DNA from: Leptolyngbya sp. BL0902
GTDB taxonomy: Bacteria > Cyanobacteriota > Cyanobacteriia > Phormidesmidales > Phormidesmidaceae
Assembly: GCF_016403105.1 (NCBI RefSeq)
Contig: NZ_CP046155.1
Location: 1,116,001-1,180,000 of the forward strand
Direction of reading: 5' to 3'
DNA length: 64,000 nucleotides
In this document: piece after piece, positions 17,697 through 24,808 of the stretch
Layout: every line of letters starts with the position of its first letter
Numbering within the stretch: position 1 is the stretch's first letter
Translations under genes and position numbers: made by a program
The notes under the pieces: generated by a model
What the model was told of the DNA's origin: nothing
Databases searched by the model: none
The model's input: the letters and a program-made list of their open reading frames with translations, nothing else

Positions 17697-17814
17697 GTCG
17701 TCTCCTAGGGGAAAAGGAACATTGTTGGGATAGATCCCAGGGGCACAGCAAAACCCACCGATAGCCTATGGACTGACTCGGTAGAATGGCTGAAACCCCC
17801 ATAAACTCAGAATT

Positions 17815-18147
17815 TCACTGACCCATTCTAAGGGGAACTTTCCCAAAGTGGATCGCCAAAACCTTTAATTTATGTAGATTTCGGGCTTTTTTAAGAAAGT
17901 TAACGGCTTTTTTCCCAGGGCTAGATCCGTCGACGGCCTCCTTCAAAACCCCAAGACCCTTGTCCTGCTTGGCTTTGGTCAGTCTAAGGGCCTTTAGGGC
18001 GAATTTCGGATTGTCACTAAGCGTAAAGCGGCGAAAACCCCGTCTGTAGCCGTTTTCCACGGATGAGTAGAAGTGCTGACTACCACCCAGGGCCATGCCC
18101 GATTTCGGATAGCTACTAGCTGACGGGCTATCCAGTTGCCCAGTCAT
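17815..18147 (-). CDS. Possible small basic hypothetical protein
   Basis: A 110-codon open frame in the 480-bp gap between the FMN reductase and hup genes. The C-terminal half is Lys/Arg/Leu-rich (FALKALRLTKAKQDKG; KKAVNFLKKARNLHKLK). The N-terminal part is Ser-rich and unremarkable. No family is recognised and no strong ribosome-binding site is seen. It could be a real, lineage-specific DNA- or RNA-binding protein or a chance frame. Confidence 0.3.
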   Translation of the reverse strand: MTGQLDSPSASSYPKSGMALGGSQHFYSSVENGYRRGFRRFTLSDNPKFALKALRLTKAKQDKGLGVLKEAVDGSSPGKKAVNFLKKARNLHKLKVLAIHFGKVPLRMGQ

Positions 18148-18177
18148 CCTGGAGCCCCGGCGGATAAATCCAGCGCG

Positions 18178-18762
18178 TTAGATCAACTTGCCCGTGGTTT
18201 GGGCCAGGGTCGCCCCTAGGTCGAGGATGCTCTGCCGCTGGACGTCGTTGGTGAGGTGGCCGCTTTCGTTGAACACCTGGAAGGCACCGGGCACCGCCTG
18301 CTGAGCCGGAATTACTAGCACGCCTACCCCTTCCAAAATTTGGCGCAGGTGGTTTAGCCCCCGCAGGCCACCCAGCCCACCGGGGGAGGTGGCCATAATC
18401 GCCGCCGTTTTGCCCACGAAGCAGCTCAGGGCTAGGGGGGCTTCTCCTTCCTCGGCACGGGAGACCCAGTCAATCATGTTTTTTAGGGCTCCGGTGAGGG
18501 AGCCGTTGTACTCTGGCGAGGCAATTAAAAAGCCATCCGCCGCCTTCATCAGCCCCTTGAGCTTTAGGACGGATTCAGGAAAGCCGTGCTCATCAAACCA
18601 GTCTTGGTCGTAGAGGGGCATGGGGAAGTCTTTGAGGTGCAGGGTGGTGACTTCAGCCCCGGCCTGGGCAGCCCCGGCGGCAGTGACCTGGACTAGGAGA
18701 CTATTCAGGGAGTTTTTCCGCAAACTGCCCGAAAAAGCCAGTAATTTGGGTTGACGTGTCAT
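18178..18762 (-). CDS. NADPH-dependent FMN reductase family protein
   Basis: A 194-residue flavodoxin-like reductase. FSGSLRKNSLNS forms the FMN phosphate loop and ASPEYNGSLTGALKNMIDW is the family signature. Such enzymes reduce FMN, quinones, azo dyes or chromate. A strong AGGAGGT precedes the ATG. It is the third member of a minus-strand group with a pirin and a CDGSH protein, and the neighbourhood points to electrophile or quinone stress. Confidence 0.93.
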   Translation of the reverse strand: MTRQPKLLAFSGSLRKNSLNSLLVQVTAAGAAQAGAEVTTLHLKDFPMPLYDQDWFDEHGFPESVLKLKGLMKAADGFLIASPEYNGSLTGALKNMIDWVSRAEEGEAPLALSCFVGKTAAIMATSPGGLGGLRGLNHLRQILEGVGVLVIPAQQAVPGAFQVFNESGHLTNDVQRQSILDLGATLAQTTGKLI

Positions 18763-18840
18763 AGAAAAGACCTCCTAAAGCATGGTTGACATCCAGAACA
18801 GGGGGCGACCTGGCACCGCGAAGTCACCGCAGCCCTGTTG

Positions 18841-19077
18841 TTATAGTTTGGTGTGGGCACCATCACAGAAGGGTGGGTTGGCCGTGCCCTTGCAGGCGCA
18901 GAGTGCTACCTGCTTCTGGGTTTCTAGGGTGAACTTCATGGGGGTGAAGTCTGTGCCCTTGTGGCCCCCATCGCAGAAGGGCTGGTTGGCGGATTGGCCG
19001 CAGGTGCACCAGTAGTAGTCGCCTGCTTCGAGGGTGGTGACAACGGGTTTGGTATCGGCAATGACAGGTTCAGCCAT
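18841..19077 (-). CDS. CDGSH iron-sulfur domain protein (double domain)
   Basis: 78 residues with two consecutive CDGSH [2Fe-2S] motifs: CTCGQSANQPFCDGGH and CACKGTANPPFCDGAH. Each has the three Cys and one His cluster ligands. The ATG at 19077 gives MAEPVIADTK; the longer upstream extension is low-quality sequence. Double-CDGSH proteins are redox-active and pH-sensitive cluster carriers or sensors. It lies between pirin and FMN reductase genes. Confidence 0.93.
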   Translation of the reverse strand: MAEPVIADTKPVVTTLEAGDYYWCTCGQSANQPFCDGGHKGTDFTPMKFTLETQKQVALCACKGTANPPFCDGAHTKL

Positions 19078-19222
19078 GGTGGTTTTTGGGGATGAAATAA
19101 CTGGATTTAGCGCAATGGCCAGGTTTAAAAGCGCGGCTGGGCCGTGGGATGGAACCGCCGGACTTGGTCGCAGGATGGCCCACCTGGCGGCAGGCACATC
19201 CCATCTTCAGGCCCTCGTTCTG

Positions 19223-19927
19223 TTAGGCGACCATATCAAACAGCAGCAGCTCAGTTTCGGGGGCCGTGCTAGCTAAAGTGAGGTCTTGCAGGTCTTGAAT
19301 CGCGGCCCCATCGCCAGCGGTGAGGGTTTGGCCGTTGAGTTCTAGCGACCCCTGGGCCACCTGAAGCCAAGCAACGCGGCCCTCGGCGAGGGTGTGGCTG
19401 ACCTGATCGCCGTCGCCCAGCACCGCGCTATAGAGGCTGACATCCTGATGAATTGTCACCGATCCATCACGGCCATCCTGGGATCCAATCAGGCGCAGGT
19501 GGCCCTGCTTGTCGGCGGGGGCGATATAAATTTGCTCGTAGCCCGGTTCGATGCCGCTGGTGGCGGGCAGCAGCCAAATTTGCAGCAAATGCACCGGGTC
19601 GGTTTCCGATGCATTAAATTCGCTGTGCATGATGCCCGTCCCCGCCGACATCCGCTGCACGTCCCCAGGGCGAATGATGGATCCATTCCCCAGGCTATCT
19701 TTGTGCTCTAGGGCACCCTTCAGCACGTAGGTAACAATTTCCATATCCCGGTGGCCATGGGTACCAAAACCTTGGCTGGGGCTGATCTTATCTTCGTTGA
19801 TGACCCGCAGTGGCCCAAACCCCATATATCGAGGGTCGTAGTAGTTGCTGAAGGAAAAGGAATGGCGAGTATCTAACCAGCCAAAGTTGGCGGATCCTCG
19901 TTCGCTGGACGGACGGATCGTAATCAT
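19223..19927 (-). CDS. Pirin family protein (quercetinase-like bicupin)
   Basis: A 234-residue bicupin. The N-terminal cupin has the metal-site motif [19 protein letters not shown] and later MHSEFNAS. The C-terminal cupin is degenerate, as in YhhW-type pirins. Bacterial members can oxidise quercetin or act as redox-linked cofactors. A perfect AGGAGGT ribosome-binding site precedes the ATG. It is divergent from the LysR gene and probably under its control. Confidence 0.94.
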   Translation of the reverse strand: MITIRPSSERGSANFGWLDTRHSFSFSNYYDPRYMGFGPLRVINEDKISPSQGFGTHGHRDMEIVTYVLKGALEHKDSLGNGSIIRPGDVQRMSAGTGIMHSEFNASETDPVHLLQIWLLPATSGIEPGYEQIYIAPADKQGHLRLIGSQDGRDGSVTIHQDVSLYSAVLGDGDQVSHTLAEGRVAWLQVAQGSLELNGQTLTAGDGAAIQDLQDLTLASTAPETELLLFDMVA

Positions 19928-20017
19928 GACGACACCTCCTAAAGAAAGGTTGAGTCAAACCCTGGGGCACTTGCCTTGGGCTTTTACCCTATTCCTACCC
20001 TAGACTGAATCCCGAAT

Positions 20018-20067
20018 AAAGACAATAATCAATTTTATAGACATATTGTCTCCTTATCAAAGACAAT
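20018..20067. promoter_or_regulatory. Candidate LysR operator region between pirin and lysR
   Basis: AAAGACAAT occurs at 20018-20026 and again at 20059-20067. Between them is the perfect dyad AGACATATTGTCT (20039-20051). The two direct copies are 41 bp apart, close to four helical turns. The dyad fits the partly palindromic T-N11-A type of LysR sites. The region lies in the divergent intergenic space, where such regulators typically bind. Binding itself is inference. Confidence 0.6.
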
Positions 20068-20074
20068 CCTTCAC

Positions 20075-20109
20075 CTACTCTCCACTCCCTACTCCCCACT
20101 CCCTACTCC
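20075..20109 (+). repeat. Heptamer repeat in the lysR leader
   Basis: Five alternating 7-mers (CTACTCT, then CCACTCC and CTACTCC twice) end nine bases before the lysR ATG at 20118. They occupy the place of the ribosome-binding site, and no purine-rich Shine-Dalgarno is visible. The unit is closely related to the CACTCCC repeat at 5144-5199. Confidence 0.9.
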
Positions 20110-20117
20110 CCAGCCCC

Positions 20118-21044
20118 ATGGACAAATTCGAGAGCATCCGCGCCTTTACCCAAGTGGTGGAATCCGGCGGCTTTGCCGCTGCGGCCCGTCAGATGGGGCT
20201 ATCGCGGTCGGCGGTCAACAAACTGGTCATCAGTTTGGAGGAATCGCTGCAAACGCAACTGCTGCACCGCACCACGCGGCGAGTCTCCACCACGGCGGCG
20301 GGGCGAGCTTTCTATGAGCGTTGCCTGAATATCTTGGCGGATTTAGAAGAAGCGGAGCTAGCTCTATCGCGCTTGCAGGAAGAACCTAGGGGCAGCCTGC
20401 GGGTGAATGCGCCCATGACCTTTGGGATTTTGCACCTAGGGCCGCTATTGGCAGAATTTATCACGCAATATCCTGATTTACAGGTAGAGCTAAGCCTAAA
20501 CGACCGCTTTATTGACCCCATTGACGAAGGGTTTGATGTAACTGTCCGCATTGCCGCTGCCCCCGGTGCCGCCAGCCTCATTGCCCATCGTCTGGCCCCT
20601 TGTCCGATGGTGATTTGTGCGGCCCCCAGCTACCTACAGCGGCGCGGCACTCCCATCCAGCCCAGCGACCTAGAACACCACGCCTGCCTCCACTACGGCC
20701 ACCGCACCCAGGACAACACCTGGACACTGACCAGCACCGATCAAGCCCCGGTCACGATCTCCATCCACGGCCCCCTGTGCTGCAACAATGGCGAAGTGCT
20801 AAAGCAGGCTGCTCTGGCGGGGTTAGGCATTGTGCTAATGCCCCGGTTTATTGTGGAAGACGCCCTCCGTCGGGGGCAGCTTCAGCCCATTTTGACGAGC
20901 TTTTGCCCCCCAGAAAATCAGATTTTTGCGCTCTACCCCATCAACCGCCACCTGTCGGTAAAGGTGAAGGCGTTGGTTGAGTTCTTGCAGCAACGCCTGT
21001 CCCACAGGCCGGAGGAATCAGCGGCGAAGGGCGAGGTGCGATGA
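20118..21044 (+). CDS. LysR family transcriptional regulator
   Basis: 308 residues. The N-terminal winged helix-turn-helix (MDKFESIRAFTQVVESGGF, ARQMGLSRSAVNKLV) is complete and the effector-binding domain follows (GSLRVNAPMTFG, VELSLNDRFIDPIDEGFDV). It belongs to the CrgA/YafC-like branch (MDKFESIRAF start, HRTTRRVSTT). The start is ATG 20118; upstream in-frame codons are repeat sequence. It is divergent from the pirin gene and probably controls the pirin-CDGSH-FMN reductase group and itself. Confidence 0.95.
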   Translation: MDKFESIRAFTQVVESGGFAAAARQMGLSRSAVNKLVISLEESLQTQLLHRTTRRVSTTAAGRAFYERCLNILADLEEAELALSRLQEEPRGSLRVNAPMTFGILHLGPLLAEFITQYPDLQVELSLNDRFIDPIDEGFDVTVRIAAAPGAASLIAHRLAPCPMVICAAPSYLQRRGTPIQPSDLEHHACLHYGHRTQDNTWTLTSTDQAPVTISIHGPLCCNNGEVLKQAALAGLGIVLMPRFIVEDALRRGQLQPILTSFCPPENQIFALYPINRHLSVKVKALVEFLQQRLSHRPEESAAKGEVR

Positions 21045-21146
21045 GGATCTCCATCCCCACTCGCCCTGGTAAGCCTGCATCGGCGGCGCTGTCGATCTGG
21101 GTTAAGTTGAAGATCAATCCCAGATCCCTTCAACCCCAACGCGACG

Positions 21147-22736
21147 ATGACCTCTCCTCCCGAACTTCAATCTCCCTCCGTTCACCCGGCCCTAGCGCCC
21201 CTGGAGGGCTACAACCTCACCCTGCAAGCGGCGGTGCAGCCCCCCGATTGGCAAAACCCCACCCCAGCGGATCGCTATGACCTAGTGGTGGTTGGGGCCG
21301 GAACGGCAGGGCTGGTAACGGCGGCGGGGACGGCGGGGCTGGGCTTGGGGCTGAGGGTGGCCCTCGTGGAAAAAAATCTGATGGGGGGCGATTGTTTAAA
21401 CGTGGGCTGTGTGCCTTCTAAGGCGGTGCTGCGGTCGTCGCGGGCGGTGGCGGATATGCGGCAAGCGGCCTCCCTGGGGGTGCAGGCGACGGGGGTAAGG
21501 GTAGATTTTGCCGCCGTGATGGATCGCATGCGGCGGATTCGGGCCGACATTAGCCCCCACGATTCGGTGGAACGATTTAGCCAGCTCGGCATTGACGTGT
21601 TTTTAGGTGCAGGGCGGTTTGTGGATAGCCACACCCTTGAGGTTGCAGGCCAACGGCTGTCTTTTAAAAAAGCGGTCATTGCCACCGGGGCGAGGGCGCA
21701 CCATCCCGCTGTGCCCGGTCTGGGGGAGGCAGACTTTTTGACCCACGAAACCATCTTTTCCCTAACGGATTGCCCCCCTCGGTTGCTGGTGGTGGGCGGC
21801 GGCCCCATCGGCTGCGAACTGGCCCAGGCATTGCAGCGGTTGGGCAGCCAAGTAACGCTGATCCAACGCCAGGGACGACTGCTGCCCCGCGAGGATCCCG
21901 AAGCCAGTGCCGTTCTCCAGCGGCGCTTCCAGGCCGAGGGCATCACCCTAGCCCTGGGGGCTACCCTGGATCGGGTGGAGGTGACACCCACGGGCAAGCG
22001 GGCCTGGTGCCGACCAGTGGGTGCGGCAGAGTCGCCATCCCAGGAAGAAGCTGCCCTTCAGACTATCGAGGTGGATGAGATTTTGATTGCTGCCGGACGG
22101 GTGCCCAATGTAGACGATCTCAACCTGGCGGCGGCGGGGGTGCGATACGACCCTCGGCAGGGGCTAATCGTCAACGACTATCTACAAACTAGCCAGCCCC
22201 ACATTTTTGCCGCTGGCGATGTTTGTATGGACTGGAAATTTACCCACGCCGCCGATGCTGCCGCTCGCCTGGTCATTAAAAATGCCCTGTTTTCTCCCCT
22301 TGGTCTGGGGCGCAGCCGCCTCAGCCAATGGGTAATGCCCTGGGTGACGTACACCGATCCTGAAGTGGCCCACGTCGGTCTCTATGCCCACGAGGCCGAG
22401 GCCCAGGGCATTCCTCACCAAACCATTGCCATCCCGCTATCCACGGTGGATCGAGCGTTGACCGATGGTGAAACCGAGGGCTTTTTGCACCTCCTCCACA
22501 AAGCCGGAACTGACCAAATCCTCGGCGCAACCCTGGTGGCCCGCCATGCCGGAGATATCATCAGCGAACTCACCCTCGCCATCACCACCGGACAGGGACT
22601 CAATGCTCTCAGTGGCGTCATCCATGCCTACCCCACCCAGGCTGAGATCATCAAAAAAGCCGCCGATGCCTACCGCCGCACCCGCCTTACCCCGCGTACC
22701 CAGGGGCTGTTGCGGTTCCTGACCCGCCTGAGCTAG
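21147..22736 (+). CDS. MerA-like pyridine nucleotide-disulfide oxidoreductase
   Basis: A 529-residue FAD flavoprotein of the dihydrolipoamide dehydrogenase/mercuric reductase family. GAGTAGL binds FAD, CLNVGC is the redox-active disulfide, GGGPIGCELAQ binds NAD(P)H, and IFAAGDVC is the second FAD motif. The dimer interface domain (YTDPEVAHVGL, HAYPTQAEI) is complete. A ~40-residue N-terminal extension (LAPLEGYN, PTPADRYDLVVVG) is shared by cyanobacterial relatives annotated as mercuric reductase. The paired Cys at the C-terminus of true MerA is absent (it ends RFLTRLS), so Hg(II) reduction is not supported. It follows lysR by about 100 bp in the same direction. Confidence 0.92.
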   Translation: MTSPPELQSPSVHPALAPLEGYNLTLQAAVQPPDWQNPTPADRYDLVVVGAGTAGLVTAAGTAGLGLGLRVALVEKNLMGGDCLNVGCVPSKAVLRSSRAVADMRQAASLGVQATGVRVDFAAVMDRMRRIRADISPHDSVERFSQLGIDVFLGAGRFVDSHTLEVAGQRLSFKKAVIATGARAHHPAVPGLGEADFLTHETIFSLTDCPPRLLVVGGGPIGCELAQALQRLGSQVTLIQRQGRLLPREDPEASAVLQRRFQAEGITLALGATLDRVEVTPTGKRAWCRPVGAAESPSQEEAALQTIEVDEILIAAGRVPNVDDLNLAAAGVRYDPRQGLIVNDYLQTSQPHIFAAGDVCMDWKFTHAADAAARLVIKNALFSPLGLGRSRLSQWVMPWVTYTDPEVAHVGLYAHEAEAQGIPHQTIAIPLSTVDRALTDGETEGFLHLLHKAGTDQILGATLVARHAGDIISELTLAITTGQGLNALSGVIHAYPTQAEIIKKAADAYRRTRLTPRTQGLLRFLTRLS

Positions 22737-22845
22737 GCAGGAAGAAACATAATCCTGAATGGAGCGCTTCCCAATCAAGATTTGAGGCTGGCAGCCTGAT
22801 AAAAACCTCGCTGACTGACACAACGCCGAAAAGTATTGACCTCTC

Positions 22846-22929
22846 GTAGGTTGGGTGGCACGGCAGCAGAACCCAACAAGCCCAAATTCTCCGTAAGTGT
22901 TGGGTTCTGCTTTGCTGCACCCAACCTAC
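22846..22929. repeat. Long imperfect inverted repeat (84 bp)
   Basis: A 33-nt left arm beginning GTAGGTTGGGTG (22846-22878) pairs almost perfectly with the 32-nt right arm ending CACCCAACCTAC (22898-22929), with a loop of about 19 nt. TGTTGGGTT/AACCCAACA forms the inner stem. This kind of GTAGGTTGGGT palindrome is dispersed in many cyanobacterial genomes and behaves like a small non-coding mobile element. Confidence 0.9.
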
Positions 22930-23551
22930 TTTGGAGATGTGTCAGACAATCAGGGCTAGATGAGGGCAGGGAATCCAGTTTTAGGTTAAGCAATGGGTGA
23001 GAAATATCCTTGAATTTGAACCCAGCAGGCGATGGGCCTACTGTGCCTTAATAGACCGGGGATTTCTCATCGTTCTCTGGATGGAAGCACTGATTGGCAG
23101 GGGCATTCTTTCCCCTGGCTGACCTTGGTTTACCTGAGACTTTATCCTAAATCCGAACGGAAAGGCCCGATAGGAACTGAGGTTTGCCTCGCTGAGAAGG
23201 CGGTATCAAGAAGTGTTCAGCCTAGATGAGATCGTTTTTTACCGAGGGTATACAATCAGGATTTAGTATTAGAGAATGACGGAAAATCAGTCTTGAGACT
23301 GCCATGAAGGAATCAAGGGCATGCTTTGTTGCAGATTATCCACAATCCTTGTAGGGATCTTGTAGAGGCGAGTAATATGGTGGGGAGATAGCTATATTTT
23401 GCAAAAGTTCGCTATAAAAGTTTCCTATAATTGAACGAATATAACTATTCGCTTCAATAATAACTTCTATAGAGTTATTTAGGTGACTTTTAAGCAGATC
23501 AATGGGTGCGAAAAGTTATTTTGTTAACCCTGAAGATCGGACACCCTGATA
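22930..23551. other. Gene-poor intergenic region upstream of the split kinase
   Basis: No convincing gene is seen. The last 200 bp are markedly AT-rich compared with the surroundings (several TATAAA/TATAAC-like boxes around 23410-23470), which fits a promoter region for the kinase gene at 23552. No clear terminator was found after the flavoprotein gene other than the inverted repeat. Confidence 0.5.
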
Positions 23552-24808
23552 ATGAAAAACCCTTGTCATCCTCGCGGCCCTTGGGTTTTGCGGTGGGGAT
23601 CCCTATGTTTAGATTCTAGTCAGCCCCAGGCCTATTACGGAACCACTCGGCTGTCGCTCCCACCAATGCAGTATCGGCTGCTGGAGATTTTACTGCGCTG
23701 GACCACGACCACGCTGAGTGCCCGCACGCTGGCGGAGCGAGGTTGGCCCGATGGCCCTTCCCCCAGCCAGGATAAGATTCGTCAGCAGATGCAGCAACTC
23801 CGGCAGAGGCTGAAGGAGGTTGGTGCCCCGGCAGATTTTATTACCATGGTGCCTCGACAGGGGTATCAACTGAACCCGCGCTATGGCGATGGGGCTGCTG
23901 GTTTTCTGGGCGAACCACCAACAATAGGAGCGTTAGAAGGTGCGGCAGGGAAGCCAGAACTTCACCACTCCGAGGCTCATAGGGCGTTTTTGGCGGAGAT
24001 GGCGAAGGACTTTTCTTGGCTGTCTACGGCCCCAGAGATTATGCAGCGCGTGGGCGAAAAGGTGGGCCATTATCTGGCGATTACCAACTGCGTCTTTGTT
24101 GAAATTGATGAGGCCCAAAATCAGGCGGTTGTCCAATACACCTGGCATACCGATGAGATGCCAGATGTGACAGGTACCTATCGGATATCTGACTTTATTA
24201 CCGAAGACTTTCGGCGAACGGCGCGGGAGGGGCATCCTGTGGTCATTCACGACACCCAGAATGATGGTCGCATCGACGGCCAGCGCTACGCGGCCTTCAA
24301 TATCCACACTTCTGTCACGGTGCCGTTTCACCGTCAGGGGGTTTGGAAGTATCTCTTTATGGTGAATGCGGCCCTTGCTCGTTACTGGCACAGCGACGAA
24401 GTTCAGCTTATTCAGGAGGTGGCAAACCTCACCTTTCTTCGCCTAGAACGGGCCTATGCCGAACAGGCGCTTCAGGCTTCGGAGGCCAAGTACCGGACTC
24501 TATTCAACGAAATGGATGAAGGCTACTGCATTGCCGAAATCCTATTCAATGGCGAGGGCAAACCGATAGATTACCGCATGGTAGAAGCCAACCCCCGGTT
24601 CGAGCAGTTGACGGCGCTATCGCTGGAAGTGGCCCTGAGTGGCCGTACCATGCGCGACATTGCCCCAGAGCTGGAGGAATACTGGTATGAGATCTATGGC
24701 CATGTGGCCCTTACCGGAGAATCGACCCGCTTTGAGCAGCAGGTGCGCCACTGGGGCCGCTGGTACGATGTCTACGCCTTTCGCATTGGTGCGCCGGAAA
24801 ACCGCTAG
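23552..24808 (+). CDS. N-terminal part of a winged-helix hybrid histidine kinase, ended by an in-frame amber codon
   Basis: 418 codons. Residues of about 12-108 form an OmpR/PhoB-type winged helix (QYRLLEILLRW, SARTLAERGW, TMVPRQGYQLNPRYG). Residues of about 140-312 are a GAF-like domain, and from about 315 a PAS domain starts (KYRTLFNEMDEGYCIAEILF). The PAS domain is cut: the frame reads GAPENR, then TAG (24806-24808), then [12 protein letters not shown], which is exactly the expected last strand and linker of a PAS domain, in the same frame with no base missing. The piece lacks the kinase core. It is either a broken gene, a readthrough product or a sequencing error. Confidence 0.88.
   Translation: MKNPCHPRGPWVLRWGSLCLDSSQPQAYYGTTRLSLPPMQYRLLEILLRWTTTTLSARTLAERGWPDGPSPSQDKIRQQMQQLRQRLKEVGAPADFITMVPRQGYQLNPRYGDGAAGFLGEPPTIGALEGAAGKPELHHSEAHRAFLAEMAKDFSWLSTAPEIMQRVGEKVGHYLAITNCVFVEIDEAQNQAVVQYTWHTDEMPDVTGTYRISDFITEDFRRTAREGHPVVIHDTQNDGRIDGQRYAAFNIHTSVTVPFHRQGVWKYLFMVNAALARYWHSDEVQLIQEVANLTFLRLERAYAEQALQASEAKYRTLFNEMDEGYCIAEILFNGEGKPIDYRMVEANPRFEQLTALSLEVALSGRTMRDIAPELEEYWYEIYGHVALTGESTRFEQQVRHWGRWYDVYAFRIGAPENR

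Noticed and set aside
21147-22736. True mercuric reductase
   Set aside because: The C-terminal Cys pair and the N-terminal metal-binding domain are missing, and there is no mer operon. The disulfide alone is shared by the whole family.
22687-23229. Several short frames between the MerA-like gene and the split kinase
   Set aside because: They are made of the inverted repeat and flanking non-coding sequence, with no protein-like pattern.
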